From positions 31,821 to 95,820 of the forward strand of contig NZ_JALNUI010000015.1 in NCBI RefSeq assembly GCF_026544205.1: a DNA stretch of 64,000 bases, in the 5' to 3' direction. How positions within the stretch are numbered: the first letter of the stretch is position 1; every line of letters begins with the position of its first letter. Both the position numbers and the translations under genes were made by a program. Origin of the DNA: Curtobacterium sp. GC_Cur_3 (lineage in GTDB: Bacteria; Actinomycetota; Actinomycetes; Actinomycetales; Microbacteriaceae). Below, one piece after another: positions 26,820 to 38,178 of this stretch. The notes under the pieces are model-generated. The model was not told where the DNA came from, did not search any database, and saw only the letters and a list, made by a program, of their open reading frames with translations.

Positions 26820-29800
26820 TCACTCGTCCCCGAGACGCTCTGCTTCCAGATCGTGCATCTTCGCCTCTCGAAGATAGCCTTCCGCGATGCCACGAAGCAC
26901 ACTCGCGGTTCTAGGCCACCGAACTGCGAGGGCCGCTGCGGAATCACGGTAGTTGCGCTCGAGTTCACGTTCCTGGTCCCCTCCGTCGTAGACAGCACGT
27001 GACGTGAACCCGCGTTGATTCGTCCTCCCAACATGGAGTCCGGTTTCGATACGGATACTTACCAACGACTCGATAAGGTCTCGCACCGGTTCGGCGGGCC
27101 AGATCCCGTCCTCTCCTACAGGGCTTACGGAGAGGATCTGGCCAATCTGCTCGTCACCGATCGCGGCGCGGCCGGCATCGGACAGGGCTGATCGAGCGGC
27201 CTGCACCCAAGCGGTGAGGTGCTCGGCATCTATAGATCCATCTCTCTTGCTACCCGGCAGTCCTCTCCATTCGTGCAAGATCGAAAACGCTAGAGTGCCG
27301 AACGCCGACTCCTTCGCAGTCCGATCGCGTTTTTGCTCACCGTCACCTCGAAAGACCCCCTTCATCAATGCGACGAATTCGTCAGGGTCGGAGTTGAGCC
27401 GACGGTACAGCGCAGATGATGGCCGATGATCCGGGAGTAGATTGAAGAGCGCAAACTCGAGGGAAGGTAGACTCGGCTCTTCCGGCAATACCGCCTCGAG
27501 ATGATTGAGTATTGTCGCAACACTGTACCCAGTCATTTGAGCGTCTTCCGGCGGACCGGGAAAGTGTAGCAAAGCCTCCAGCACAGACAAGGTTATTGAA
27601 TTATCGAACGTTGAATGCTCTTCCAGCAGTGCTGCCACCAAATGGACCGCAGCCCAGGGCCGTTTATGCTCAAGTAACAACTGTACGGCCTCATCACGCT
27701 CCCCGAGCGGCACTTCGTAGTGAGAAACATGCGACCAGTACTCAACTTGATAGTCCTGATCAAGCTCGTCGACGACCTGCCAAAATCGTCGTTCGAAGGG
27801 AACAGCATTCATCAAGCTCAGCGGGACTCTCGGGATGTCTCGAAATACGCCGCCGAGCCAAGATTCCCCATTGGTGAGCATTCGCGACCGCGCGAACGAT
27901 GATGCCGCTTCTACGAGATGAACCTCCTCCCGACTCAACCAATCAAGCACCCGCGTAGCTGGTAAGTCGCCGAAATCAGCCATAGCCTGCCCGACGAGCC
28001 TTGGAACTGGAACCGAACTCATGAACGCCTCAAGCTCTACAGGACTAAAGGCGATGAGCTCTTCCACCGCCTCGCGCTGCATGTCCGCCAGCCTCTCCCG
28101 ATAACCTTCTCGGCCCAACCGCCTACCCGGTACGGACGGCCGCCAATCGAATATGCGAGCGAGTCGCCGAGGATCCTCAGGGCTCGCCAATCGATCAGCA
28201 ACCGACTTCAGCAGACCTAACCCATCAGCATCGAGTGCCCAGTCAGCATCTGCGTAGTCCTCGTGACGACTGATCTCCTTCGTCAGCGCCTCCCAAACAG
28301 CATATCGATTCTCGCTCGACCAGCCAGAAGATTCGATAACCCCCTGAAGCGTCCTGAGGACGATTTCTCGCCCGCCCTGCGGAAGGCGATCGACCTTTGA
28401 CACCAGCTGAGTCCAGCGCTCAGGAGTATCACCAGCGGCCGAAACCGCTATCTTCACAAGCGCTTGGGAGTACCGATGAACTTCTTCGTAGGTGACGGAG
28501 TTCCTCTTTGGCCCCCAGTCCCGATACGACGGTCGATGTGGAACTAGGCCAACTGCGCGCATGCTGGGCAAACCCGAAAGAACGAGCGACCAACCGATTT
28601 CGGGGGCAAAATCTATCACTCGGCTGATGATGCCAATCTTGTCGTCGACACCGCCACCGCCGTACGGGAAAATGGCCCTCGTGAGGTTCTGGAGACTTGC
28701 TGACGGTCGATTCGACAGCCGTCCGCCAGGATCCAGCATTGAAAGCTTCGCGAGGAGCCTTCCCACATGCCCGAAGTAGCTCGGCGACCACGACAGGCTC
28801 TCCAGCGCCCACAGCAAGCTAGTGTGGGGAGAGGAGGGCGCGAACGGGTCGCCGGCAGCACTCCCATCTCGGAACACCGTCCGAAGAATTGAGTCGGGTC
28901 CACCCGCGCCGAGTTCGACCGCTTCGAGGAACTCGTCCGGTGCCGCTTCAGCAAGCGCCGGAAGTACGGAGGCGATGCGAGCCCATGTCCCACCCGAGCC
29001 GTCGTCATTCGCTCGTTGCAGGACTGCTCGGACGATAGAGCGCACGTAGGGATTTACATCGACGGCCGCCGATACATCCAATGCGGTGGCGCCAGCGAGT
29101 GCCACCCCATCTGCCAGGTGCTGACGGAGTGTCCCGGAGATCGACGACTCTGAGTCGGAGACAGAAGCCGCGATGCGTTCCACGGGCGTCAGGGCCTCAA
29201 GCGGATCTTCCGCGAGGAGATGATGGATGACCGTTTCGCGCCAGCGATGGAGGTCGGCGTCCGTCAGGTGCGGGAAGAGTAGGAGAGCTGCCTCTACTGG
29301 TGCAACCGGCCGCCAAAGCCCCCCGGAGTGGACGAAGGGTGCCTCCGCTGTGGCGGCCAAGGTTCGCAACTGCTGCTCGACCGAGCGGCTAGAAGTTTCG
29401 GTGAGGCACTCGATCACAGCGGAGTCGGCCGGGGTGGACGTCCAGGAGCCGGCAAGTATGAGCGGTGCCAGGATGGCCGCGACCGCGCCATCGATTGCCC
29501 ACGGCGGGACCGTCGCGCGAGGGTCTCGGGCGATGGATCGGAAAAGCGCTGGCATGCTTCGTCGTCCCAACGCCACGAGTTCTTCGGCAGTATGGAAGTC
29601 GACATCGCTCTCCTCGAGTACCTGCCGGGCTTCTACCCGGTCAATCTTTGGTAGGTCGATGCCATTACCCGGCCGTACGGTCTCAGTCGCCCCGGCCACG
29701 AGGATAACCCGATGGCCTGCATCGGTCGCGATCTTGATGTCTGGCCGTCCGTCGAAGTACGGAATCAAGACCATGGGCTGCGACGATGCGCTCAAGGATG

Positions 29801-30764
29801 TCCAAGCAGCCGCGTCAGTCACCACGAGGACACGGTCAATGACGTCGCCTGCGGGATGCAGCGCTGCATGAACGAATGCGAGCGCATCATCAACCCAAGG
29901 CGCTCGAACTGTGATCACTGCATCCGACGCCGCGTCGACGATAACCTGCGTCAGCTGCTCAGCCTCGGTTGCCCGCCCAGCAGTGAAGAACGCCGTAGGC
30001 AGCTCGAGCCTCGAACGCCCGCTGAAACTCAACCACCAGTCAGTAATCACACGAGCATTGCGCGGGTGTCGACCCAGGCGTTCAGACAACCAATAATGCA
30101 CGGACGGCGTCGACTGGAGCCAGCCTTCGAGAACATGCGCATCGATTGCCTTAACGGCAGCAAACACGCCATCTTTAGAACGAGCGTCCGCCCAAGCCCG
30201 TCCGCCCGCCCAGTTGCGAGGTGTCGCGTACACAAAAGTGTGTTGCTTGGCGCTCGCGTCAAAGCCGACGCGCTTGTCGTAGTCGGCTTGCGCCTTTCTC
30301 TTTGAATCCTTCTCCGTGCCGAACTCAAACCGCAGGTCCCCCCGAGGCAGAAATGGACCACCGCCCGAAGACGCTGAGCCGTCCCAACCGGGAGCAGCAA
30401 CTCCCTCGTGGGACCGAATGTCGAGGTCCACGACGTGCGAAGACGCGGCTAGCAGTCGACGCATGAGTTCGGGGAAAGCTCCCTTGGCGTCCTCCGACAT
30501 CGCCCACGCGTCGAGGTCAGCTGCCCGGACCAAGTCAGGACCAAGAGGTTTGACCATCGGCACGATTGATGAGACTGCCTCTCCCCGATGGGCAGCAAAC
30601 TCGAGTACGTGCTCACGAGCGAACCGATGCTGCTTAGCGCCCGGCAGACGAGCGGACACTAACGTGCCCTTCGCAGCCCAGTTCCGCACTGTGTTGGGAT
30701 GCACTCCAAGGAGACGAGCGGTCTCGCCAACCGTCAGATACGCAGCGTCGGATGTGCGTTTCAT
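26820..30764 (-). CDS. Large HTH / PD-(D/E)XK-like / STAND-like protein (possible defence protein)
   Basis: 1314 residues. Residues 8-60 are a MerR-type HTH (YLTVGETARLLGVHPNTVRNW, then KQHRF). Residues about 105-225 contain GWDGS, LRFEFGTEKDSK and FVYATPRNW, recalling a PD-(D/E)XK nuclease core found at the front of large bacterial NLR-like proteins. Residues 235-420 resemble their NTPase part, but no Walker A is visible. From 420 to the end the sequence is helical repeat-like, with no transmembrane helix. Lower GC than the flanks. The function is not described to my knowledge; a sensor or effector in phage defence is an inference. Confidence 0.6.
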   Translation of the reverse strand: MKRTSDAAYLTVGETARLLGVHPNTVRNWAAKGTLVSARLPGAKQHRFAREHVLEFAAHRGEAVSSIVPMVKPLGPDLVRAADLDAWAMSEDAKGAFPELMRRLLAASSHVVDLDIRSHEGVAAPGWDGSASSGGGPFLPRGDLRFEFGTEKDSKRKAQADYDKRVGFDASAKQHTFVYATPRNWAGGRAWADARSKDGVFAAVKAIDAHVLEGWLQSTPSVHYWLSERLGRHPRNARVITDWWLSFSGRSRLELPTAFFTAGRATEAEQLTQVIVDAASDAVITVRAPWVDDALAFVHAALHPAGDVIDRVLVVTDAAAWTSLSASSQPMVLIPYFDGRPDIKIATDAGHRVILVAGATETVRPGNGIDLPKIDRVEARQVLEESDVDFHTAEELVALGRRSMPALFRSIARDPRATVPPWAIDGAVAAILAPLILAGSWTSTPADSAVIECLTETSSRSVEQQLRTLAATAEAPFVHSGGLWRPVAPVEAALLLFPHLTDADLHRWRETVIHHLLAEDPLEALTPVERIAASVSDSESSISGTLRQHLADGVALAGATALDVSAAVDVNPYVRSIVRAVLQRANDDGSGGTWARIASVLPALAEAAPDEFLEAVELGAGGPDSILRTVFRDGSAAGDPFAPSSPHTSLLWALESLSWSPSYFGHVGRLLAKLSMLDPGGRLSNRPSASLQNLTRAIFPYGGGGVDDKIGIISRVIDFAPEIGWSLVLSGLPSMRAVGLVPHRPSYRDWGPKRNSVTYEEVHRYSQALVKIAVSAAGDTPERWTQLVSKVDRLPQGGREIVLRTLQGVIESSGWSSENRYAVWEALTKEISRHEDYADADWALDADGLGLLKSVADRLASPEDPRRLARIFDWRPSVPGRRLGREGYRERLADMQREAVEELIAFSPVELEAFMSSVPVPRLVGQAMADFGDLPATRVLDWLSREEVHLVEAASSFARSRMLTNGESWLGGVFRDIPRVPLSLMNAVPFERRFWQVVDELDQDYQVEYWSHVSHYEVPLGERDEAVQLLLEHKRPWAAVHLVAALLEEHSTFDNSITLSVLEALLHFPGPPEDAQMTGYSVATILNHLEAVLPEEPSLPSLEFALFNLLPDHRPSSALYRRLNSDPDEFVALMKGVFRGDGEQKRDRTAKESAFGTLAFSILHEWRGLPGSKRDGSIDAEHLTAWVQAARSALSDAGRAAIGDEQIGQILSVSPVGEDGIWPAEPVRDLIESLVSIRIETGLHVGRTNQRGFTSRAVYDGGDQERELERNYRDSAAALAVRWPRTASVLRGIAEGYLREAKMHDLEAERLGDE

Positions 30765-31100
30765 GCTGGCACCGTAGCACCATGTGGTTTTTGTGTCTTA
30801 CCCAAGTCCGAGCTGCACGACTCGATCCAGCTTGAACCAGGTCCTACGCACGCCACGTGCACGGCGCGGAGAGCCAAGGCTGCTCTAGAGCTTGGACTCG
30901 ACTTATTCGGGCGGAACTGTCGAAGCGTCCTCAAGGGCTCCGCATCGATCACGGCGGTTGACTGAATCTCGACGTCGTGAGCTGCACCAGCTAACTCTTG
31001 GCGAGCTGGCGACTTGCGGACCTCATGCGCGATCGGTCAAAAATGGGTCGGTCGCCCACCGGCCGAAGCCAGCGGGGCGTCCCCACGCGTCAGAGCAAGC
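30765..31100. other. Right boundary spacer of the island
   Basis: 336 bp between the start of the large gene and the end of nrdF. No gene, repeat, tRNA or clear terminator is recognised. Composition returns to core-like GC near 31080. Confidence 0.5.
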
Positions 31101-32192
<1,092 letters not shown>

Positions 32193-32233
32193 TCAGCGAC
32201 CGAGACGACGCAGCATGCACGACGCCGGAGGCG

Positions 32234-34387
32234 TCACAACATGCACGAAACGCAGCCCTCGACCTCGGTGCCCTCGAGTGCGAGCTGGCGCAGACGGATG
32301 TAGTAGATCGTCTTGATGCCCTTGCGCCATGCGTAGATCTGCGCCTTGTTGATGTCGCGCGTGGTGGCGGTGTCCTTGAAGAACAGCGTCAGGGAAAGGC
32401 CCTGGTCCACGTGCTGCGTCGCCGCGGCGTACGTGTCGATGATCTTCTCGGCGCCGATCTCGTACGCGTCCTGGTAGTAGTCCAGGTTGTCGTTCGTCAT
32501 GAACGGCGCCGGGTAGTAGACGCGGCCGAGCTTGCCTTCCTTGCGGATCTCGATCTTCGACGCGATCGGGTGGATCGACGACGTCGAGTGGTTGATGTAC
32601 GAGATCGAACCGGTCGGCGGGACGGCCTGCAGGTTCTGGTTGTAGATGCCGTGCTCCTGGATGGACGCCTTCAGCGCCTTCCAGTCGTCCTGCGTCGGGA
32701 TGGTGATGTTCGCGTTGTCGAACAGCGACGCGACGCGGGGGGTGGCCGGCGTCCAGACCTGGTCGGTGTACTTGTCGAAGAACTCACCCGACGCGTACTT
32801 CGAGTCGCGGAAGCCGTCGAAGGTCTCCCCGGTCTCGATGGCGATCTTGTTCGAGGCGCGCAGGGCGTGGAACAGCACCGTGTAGAAGTAGATGTTCGTG
32901 AAGTCGATGCCCTCGTCGGAGCCGTAGAACACGCGCTCACGAGCAAGGTAGCCGTGCAGGTTCATCTGGCCGAGGCCGATGGCGTGCGACTTGTCGTTGC
33001 CGTCCTCGACGGAGCGGACCGACGTGATGTGGGACATCTGCGAGACCGAGGTCAGGCCGCGGATGGCGGTCTCGATGGTCTTGCCGAAGTCCGGCGAGTC
33101 CATCGTCAGCGCGATGTTCAGCGAGCCGAGGTTGCAGGAGATGTCCTTGCCGATCTCCTTGTACGAGAGGTCCTCGTTGAAGGTGGTCGGGGTGTTGACC
33201 TGCAGGATCTCCGAGCACAGGTTCGACATGTTGATCCGGCCCTTGATCGGGTTGGCCTTGTTCACCGTGTCCTCGAACACGATGTACGGGTAGCCCGACT
33301 CGAACTGGATCTCCGCGATGGTCTGGAAGAACTCGCGCGCCTTGATCTTCGTCTTCTTGATGCGCGAGTCGTCGACCATCGCGCGGTAGTTCTCGGAGAT
33401 CGGGACGTCACCGAAGGGGACGCCGTAGACCTTCTCGACGTCGTACGGCGAGAACAGGTACATGTCCTCGTTGTTCTTCGCGAGCTCGAACGTGATGTCC
33501 GGAACGACGACGCCGAGGGACAGCGTCTTGATGCGGATCTTCTCGTCGGCGTTCTCGCGCTTGGTGTCGAGGAACTTCATGATGTCCGGGTGGTGGGCGC
33601 TGAGGTAGACCGCGCCAGCACCCTGACGCGCACCGAGCTGGTTCGCGTAGGAGAAGGAGTCTTCCAGCAGCTTCATCACGGGGATGATGCCCGAGGACTG
33701 GTTCTCGATCTGCTTGATCGGGGCGCCGGCCTCACGGATGTTGGAGAGCAGCAGGGCCACGCCGCCGCCGCGCTTCGAGAGCTGCAGCGAGGAGTTGATC
33801 CCGCGGGAGATCGACTCCATGTTGTCCTCGATGCGGAGGAGGAAGCAGGAGACGAGCTCGCCGCGCTGGGCCTTCGCGGTGTTGAGGAACGTCGGGGTGG
33901 CGGGCTGGAAGCGGCCGGCGACGATCTCCTCGACGAGGTCGATCGCGAGCTGCTCGTTGCCCTGCGCCAGGCCGAGGGCGGTCATCACGACGCGGTCCTC
34001 GAAGCGCTCGAGGTAGCGCTTGCCGTCGAACGTCTTGAGCGTGTAGCTCGTGTAGTACTTGAACGCACCGAGGAACGTCTGGAACCGGAACTTCTTCGAG
34101 TACGCCAGGTCGTTGAGCCGCTGGATGAAGTCCATCGAGTACAGGTCGATCGTCGCCTGCTCGTAGTACTCGTTCTCGACCAGGTAGTCCAGCCGCTCCT
34201 TCAGGTTGTGGAAGAAGACGGTGTTCTGGTTGACGTGCTGCAGGAAGAACTGCTTGGCGGCTTCGCGGTCCTTGTCGAACTGGATCTTGCCGTCCGCGTC
34301 GTAGAGGTTGAGCATCGCGTTGAGGGAGTGGTAGTCCATCCCCGTCGTCGGCGACGTCAGATCGACGTCTGCAACTGCTGCGTCCAA
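32234..34387 (-). CDS. nrdE: Class Ib ribonucleotide reductase alpha subunit NrdE
   Basis: 717 residues if started at the TTG at 34387, which overlaps the end of nrdI by 31 bp and leaves a lead of about 16 residues before [18 protein letters not shown], as in studied NrdE proteins; the ATG at 34339 is the shorter alternative. Catalytic features are present: [28 protein letters not shown] and the C-terminal CVSCML redox pair. It reduces ribonucleoside diphosphates, fed by NrdH. There is no N-terminal ATP-cone, as is usual for class Ib. Confidence 0.93.
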   Translation of the reverse strand: MDAAVADVDLTSPTTGMDYHSLNAMLNLYDADGKIQFDKDREAAKQFFLQHVNQNTVFFHNLKERLDYLVENEYYEQATIDLYSMDFIQRLNDLAYSKKFRFQTFLGAFKYYTSYTLKTFDGKRYLERFEDRVVMTALGLAQGNEQLAIDLVEEIVAGRFQPATPTFLNTAKAQRGELVSCFLLRIEDNMESISRGINSSLQLSKRGGGVALLLSNIREAGAPIKQIENQSSGIIPVMKLLEDSFSYANQLGARQGAGAVYLSAHHPDIMKFLDTKRENADEKIRIKTLSLGVVVPDITFELAKNNEDMYLFSPYDVEKVYGVPFGDVPISENYRAMVDDSRIKKTKIKAREFFQTIAEIQFESGYPYIVFEDTVNKANPIKGRINMSNLCSEILQVNTPTTFNEDLSYKEIGKDISCNLGSLNIALTMDSPDFGKTIETAIRGLTSVSQMSHITSVRSVEDGNDKSHAIGLGQMNLHGYLARERVFYGSDEGIDFTNIYFYTVLFHALRASNKIAIETGETFDGFRDSKYASGEFFDKYTDQVWTPATPRVASLFDNANITIPTQDDWKALKASIQEHGIYNQNLQAVPPTGSISYINHSTSSIHPIASKIEIRKEGKLGRVYYPAPFMTNDNLDYYQDAYEIGAEKIIDTYAAATQHVDQGLSLTLFFKDTATTRDINKAQIYAWRKGIKTIYYIRLRQLALEGTEVEGCVSCML

Positions 34388-34773
34388 AATGCATCCAATC
34401 CTGAGTTGACCGCGGACACGTCGTCCGGCGTGCCGAAGAGTTCGAAGCGGTAGAGCACGGGCACGTGGCACTTGCGCGACACGACGTCGCCCGCCAGGCC
34501 GTAGGCCTCACCGAAGTTCGTGTTCCCGCCGACGATGACGCCCCGGATCAGTGACCGGTTGTGCTCGTCGTTCAGGAACTTGATGACCTGCTTGGGGACC
34601 GCTCCCTCGCCGTTGCCGCCACCGTAGGTGGGGAGGACGAGGACGTACGGTTCGTCCACGTGCAGGAACGGTTCGCCCGGGTAGAGCGGGATCCGGTCCG
34701 CGTCGCGGCCGAGCTTCTCGATGAAGCGCGCGGTGTACCCGGACACGCTCGAGAAGTAGACGATTCGGCTCAT
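34357..34773 (-). CDS. nrdI: Flavodoxin-like NrdI
   Basis: 138 residues from the ATG at 34773. It begins [18 protein letters not shown], the FMN-phosphate loop, then [18 protein letters not shown] and [16 protein letters not shown]. NrdI supplies an oxidant to assemble the dimanganese-tyrosyl cofactor of NrdF. Gene order H-I-E-F is typical. A hairpin at 34826 lies in the 107-bp gap upstream, before nrdH. Confidence 0.94.
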   Translation of the reverse strand: MSRIVYFSSVSGYTARFIEKLGRDADRIPLYPGEPFLHVDEPYVLVLPTYGGGNGEGAVPKQVIKFLNDEHNRSLIRGVIVGGNTNFGEAYGLAGDVVSRKCHVPVLYRFELFGTPDDVSAVNSGLDAFWTQQLQTSI

Positions 34774-34825
34774 GGTGTCGCTCCTTGTCAGGTGCGGACA
34801 GACGGACCGGGGGTGTCCGACGGGT

Positions 34826-34860
34826 GGTGCGTCGAGCCTCCTGATCGAGTTCGACGCACC
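34826..34860 (-). terminator. Intra-operon hairpin between nrdH and nrdI
   Basis: Perfect 10-bp stem GGTGCGTCGA ... TCGACGCACC with a 15-nt loop. No U-run follows on the minus strand, so it may reduce read-through or protect an mRNA end instead of terminating fully. Confidence 0.45.
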
Positions 34861-34880
34861 GTCCGCCGGACGGTGGAGCC

Positions 34881-35114
34881 CTACGCCAGTTCGGCGCTGA
34901 GGGTCGCGATCTTGTCGGGACGGAAGCCCGACCAGTGGTCGTCGTCGGTCACGACGACGGGGGCCTGCATGTAGCCGAGGCTCTTGACGTGCTCGAGGGC
35001 GGCGTCGTCCGTCGAGACGTCGTGCACCTCGTACTGGATGCCCTTGTTGTCGAGGGCCCGGTACGTCGCGGTGCACTGGACGCAGGACGGCTTGGTGTAG
35101 ACGATGACGGCCAT
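34881..35114 (-). CDS. nrdH: Glutaredoxin-like NrdH
   Basis: 77 residues with the redox motif CVQC near the N-terminus ([17 protein letters not shown]) and the C-terminal WSGFRPDKI loop that NrdH uses instead of the glutathione-binding site. It passes electrons from thioredoxin reductase to NrdE. It is the first gene of the operon; the upstream 366 bp have NrdR-like and DnaA-box-like motifs. Confidence 0.94.
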   Translation of the reverse strand: MAVIVYTKPSCVQCTATYRALDNKGIQYEVHDVSTDDAALEHVKSLGYMQAPVVVTDDDHWSGFRPDKIATLSAELA

Positions 35115-35480
35115 GTTCTCCCCTTGTTCTGGACCCCGTTCGGGGCCCGAAGTTCTGGTGCTGTGCTGAGCACGACGCTACTACATGTTGTGCCCGATGC
35201 CCGGATGGACCACTAGAGGAAGTGTTACACCCCTGTAGTTTCCACAACACCCTCCACAGTCTGTGGATTCCCCACAGCCCCGGATTTCCGCCAGTCTGGC
35301 GCGCACCACCGACACTGCCAACAGCCTGTGGAGTGGGTTGTCCCGAGGTGTGGAAACAGCCCGTTCGCACCCCCGTGTCGGCGTGTCTGAGAAGCGGGTC
35401 CCGAACCCCGTCCAAGGTGCCCTCCCCCGGTCGGGTGACACACGCCCCGCGCCGCCCCGTCCGGTCCGTACACTCGTTGC
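35115..35480. promoter_or_regulatory. nrd operon control region with DnaA-box-like and NrdR-like motifs
   Basis: A gene-free 366 bp between divergent starts (nrdH and the MFS gene). ACTACATGTTGTGC at 35180 and ACTACAGGGGTGTA (minus strand) at 35226-35239 resemble NrdR boxes, though the spacing is not the classic one. Six CCACA-core motifs similar to DnaA boxes (7 of 9 matches in the best four) lie between 35238 and 35357. The assignments are tentative. Confidence 0.45.
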
Positions 35481-36686
35481 GTGAGCGCGTACGGCAACCT
35501 GTTGAAGACCCCCGGCGTCGGCCGCGTGATCGCCGCCCAGCTCACCGCGCGGTTCCCGTTCGGGATGCTGTCGCTCGCCTACCTGCTGCACGTCGAGCAC
35601 ATCTTCGGCTCGTACGGCTCCGCGGGTCTCGTGCTCGCCACCACGAGCGTCGGCCAGGCCATCGCCGGCCCGCTCACCAGTCGATGGATGGGCAGCTGGG
35701 GCATGCGGCCGGTCCTCATCCTCACCAGCATCGTCGCGCTCGCGAGCATGGCGGTCATCGCGTTCGTGCTGATGCCCCTGTGGGCGTACGTCGTCATCGG
35801 GTTCCTCGGCGGGCTGGCCGTGCCGCCCGTGCAGCCAGCGGTGCGCACCATCTACCCGAAGATGGTCACGTCGGCGCAGCTCACACCCCTGTTCTCGCTC
35901 GACGCCAGTGCCCAGGAGCTCATCTGGGTCGCCGGCCCGGTCATCACCACGTTCGTCGCGACGCAGATCGGCACCGTCCAGGCGATCGTCGTCGCGATGG
36001 TGTTCCTCGTCGTCGGTGGTGTCTGGTTCATCGCCTCCCCCGAGCTCGGCCGCGTGCGCATCCCCCGGTCCAAGCGCGCCTTCGGCGTCGTGATGAAGCG
36101 TCCGTCCGTCGTCGTGGCCACCCTGACCGGCCTGCTCCTCATCGGGGCGTGCGCCGCGGTGGAGGCCGGCGTCACCAGCGCCTTCGGCGAGGGCAGCCCG
36201 AACGCCGGCATCGTCCTCGCGATCTTCGCGGTCGGGTCGCTCGTCGGCGGTCTGGCGTTCGGCCACCGTCCGATCTCGCCGGGCACGCTGTGGACCCGCA
36301 TGCTCATCGTCTTCATCGGCCTGGGGCTCGCCACGTTCGGCACCGGGTTCTGGTGGCTGTCGTTCGCACTCCTCATCGCCGGCGGTGGCATCGCGCCGGC
36401 CCTCGCCGTGATGTTCGGCTCCGTGTCCGCCACGGTGAAGTTCTCCGACACCGCCGAGGCCTACGGCTGGATGGGCACCGGGCAGCTCATCGGTGCCGCG
36501 GGCGGGTCAGCGGTCGCCGGCTTCCTCATCGACATGCACGGAGCCACGGGTGGCCTGGCAGTCGGTGCAGCAGCGGCGTTCGTCGGGGTGCTCCTGCCGC
36601 TGGTCGCGAAGCGCTGGCTCCCCGACCTGCGCGGTCGCGACGCCAGCCCCATCCCCGACACCGAGCCGGTCAACCTCCCCACCTGA
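35481..36686 (+). CDS. MFS transporter (12 helices)
   Basis: 401 residues from a GTG. Twelve hydrophobic segments; [17 protein letters not shown] is the helix 2-3 loop. The family is a general drug-or-metabolite MFS branch and the substrate is unknown. It diverges from nrdH. The C-terminus is hydrophilic ([13 protein letters not shown]). Confidence 0.8.
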   Translation: MSAYGNLLKTPGVGRVIAAQLTARFPFGMLSLAYLLHVEHIFGSYGSAGLVLATTSVGQAIAGPLTSRWMGSWGMRPVLILTSIVALASMAVIAFVLMPLWAYVVIGFLGGLAVPPVQPAVRTIYPKMVTSAQLTPLFSLDASAQELIWVAGPVITTFVATQIGTVQAIVVAMVFLVVGGVWFIASPELGRVRIPRSKRAFGVVMKRPSVVVATLTGLLLIGACAAVEAGVTSAFGEGSPNAGIVLAIFAVGSLVGGLAFGHRPISPGTLWTRMLIVFIGLGLATFGTGFWWLSFALLIAGGGIAPALAVMFGSVSATVKFSDTAEAYGWMGTGQLIGAAGGSAVAGFLIDMHGATGGLAVGAAAAFVGVLLPLVAKRWLPDLRGRDASPIPDTEPVNLPT

Positions 36687-36927
36687 GGCGCCGCGGGTCC
36701 TTCGCGCGTAGCGCTGTCCTTCCCGCGCGTGGCCGGCGGATTCCCGCGTAGCGAGTCGAATCGCGCGTAGGAGGTCGAACCTTCCGACCCGCAACGCGCG
36801 GAAGCACCTTCCACCGCGAGCGTGATGGGAAGGAACGCGCTCCTCCACACCGGGCCCTTCCCGCGCACCATCCACAGTTCGGCCAGGAGGCCCGTCCCGC
36901 CGCCGCCCCGCCCGGCAGGATGGACGC

Positions 36928-37746
36928 ATGGTCACCTCCATCCCCCTCCGCGACGGCAACTCCGTCCCAGCCGTCGGCTTCGGCGTCTACAAGGTCGACG
37001 ACGCGGACGCCGAGACCGCGGTCGGCATCGCGCTCGATGCCGGCTACCGCCACGTCGACACAGCCGAGATGTACGGCAACGAGCGCGGCGTGGGGACGGC
37101 GATCCGAGCCTCCAGGCTGGACCGCGACGACGTCTTCGTGACCACCAAGGTGTGGAACGACCACCAGGGGCGCGACGCGACCCTGCGCGCGTTCGACGCC
37201 AGCCTCGACCGGCTCGGGCTCGACGCCGTCGACCTCTACCTGATCCACTGGCCGGCCGCGGCGAACGACCGCTACGTCGAGACCTGGCGCACCCTCGTCG
37301 AACTCCGTGGGAGCGGGCGTGCCCGGAGCATCGGTGTCTCGAACTTCCAGGTGCCGCACCTCGAGCGCCTCATCGCGGAGACGGGCGAGGTGCCGGCGCT
37401 GAACCAGGTGGAGCGGCACCCGTGGCTCCCCCAGCACGAGCTCATGGCGTTCCACGCACAACACGACATCGTGACGGGGGCGTGGTCACCGCTCGGGCGG
37501 GGTCGCCTGGTCGACGACCCGGTGCTGACACGCATCGCGGACGCCCACGGGGTGAGCGTGGCGCAGGTTCTCGTGCGGTGGAACGTGCAGCAGGGCGTCG
37601 TCGTCCTGCCGAAGTCGGTGACGCCGTCGCGGATCCGCGCGAACCTCGACGTCGATGGCTTCGTGCTCAGCGACGACGACCTGGTCGCGATCGCCTCGCT
37701 CGAGTCCGGGCAGCGGACGGGCTCCCACCCGGACTCGGTGTCGTAG
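36928..37746 (+). CDS. Aldo/keto reductase (AKR)
   Basis: 272 residues from the ATG at 36928. The catalytic tetrad is intact: Asp44 and Tyr49 in HVDTAEMYGNE, Lys74 in TTKVWN and His107 in LIHWP. The NADPH-binding signature LPKSVTPSRIRAN is near the end. It is a 2,5-diketo-gluconate reductase-type AKR acting on small aldehydes or ketones in the cytoplasm. The preceding 241 bp contain several GCGCGTAG repeats but no gene. Confidence 0.9.
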   Translation: MVTSIPLRDGNSVPAVGFGVYKVDDADAETAVGIALDAGYRHVDTAEMYGNERGVGTAIRASRLDRDDVFVTTKVWNDHQGRDATLRAFDASLDRLGLDAVDLYLIHWPAAANDRYVETWRTLVELRGSGRARSIGVSNFQVPHLERLIAETGEVPALNQVERHPWLPQHELMAFHAQHDIVTGAWSPLGRGRLVDDPVLTRIADAHGVSVAQVLVRWNVQQGVVVLPKSVTPSRIRANLDVDGFVLSDDDLVAIASLESGQRTGSHPDSVS

Positions 37747-37755
37747 CGGCGAGGG

Positions 37756-38076
37756 TCAGTTGCTCTCCGACTGCCACGGCAGGTGCAGGTCACCGGGCTC
37801 GGGCTCGACGTCGCCCGCGTCGTCGGCGCCGCCGGTCCCCGGGGCCGCGACGATCCGCGAGGGGTCGATGCCGTCCTCACGCAGGTCGTCGTCGTCGCGC
37901 TGCAGGGTCTGGGACGCGTCCATCTCCCGCTCGCTCGAGGGACTGTAGGACGTGTCGGCCGCCCGCTGTTCGCGCTCGTTGACCCCGTCGACGTCGTCGG
38001 AGTGCGCGGCGTTCGTCAGTGCCTCGGAGCGGTCGCGGTCGTCGGAGTGCTCGGGCCCTGCGATGTCGTTGCTCAT
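37756..38076 (-). CDS. Small acidic, probably disordered protein
   Basis: 106 residues from the ATG at 38076; dense in Asp, Glu, Ser and Arg (SDDRDRSEALTNAAHSDD, GDVEPEPGDLHLPWQ). No fold or family recognised. It converges on the aldo/keto reductase with only 9 bp between the stops. Similar multi-acidic proteins of unknown role occur in Microbacteriaceae. Confidence 0.6.
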   Translation of the reverse strand: MSNDIAGPEHSDDRDRSEALTNAAHSDDVDGVNEREQRAADTSYSPSSEREMDASQTLQRDDDDLREDGIDPSRIVAAPGTGGADDAGDVEPEPGDLHLPWQSESN

Positions 38077-38178
38077 GGGTGTTCCTCTCGTCCTCGCCGA
38101 CGCTAGGCGGGGCAGGGTCCCCCGTTCCCAGTTCTGGGGTCGGACGGGGGACGCCCGGTTCGGTAGCGTCGCAGCGTG

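Noticed and set aside
26518..26877. Plus-strand frame of 119 codons from a TTG with AGGAGG upstream
   Set aside because: Codon use and residue composition look random, and it overlaps the end of the 1314-residue gene in antisense.
35226..35239. Strong claim of an NrdR regulon
   Set aside because: Box similarity is partial and the spacing is atypical; kept only as a low-interest finding.
36687..36927. GCGCGTAG motif cluster as a CRISPR-like array
   Set aside because: The repeats are short, irregularly spaced and imperfect; no spacers or cas genes.
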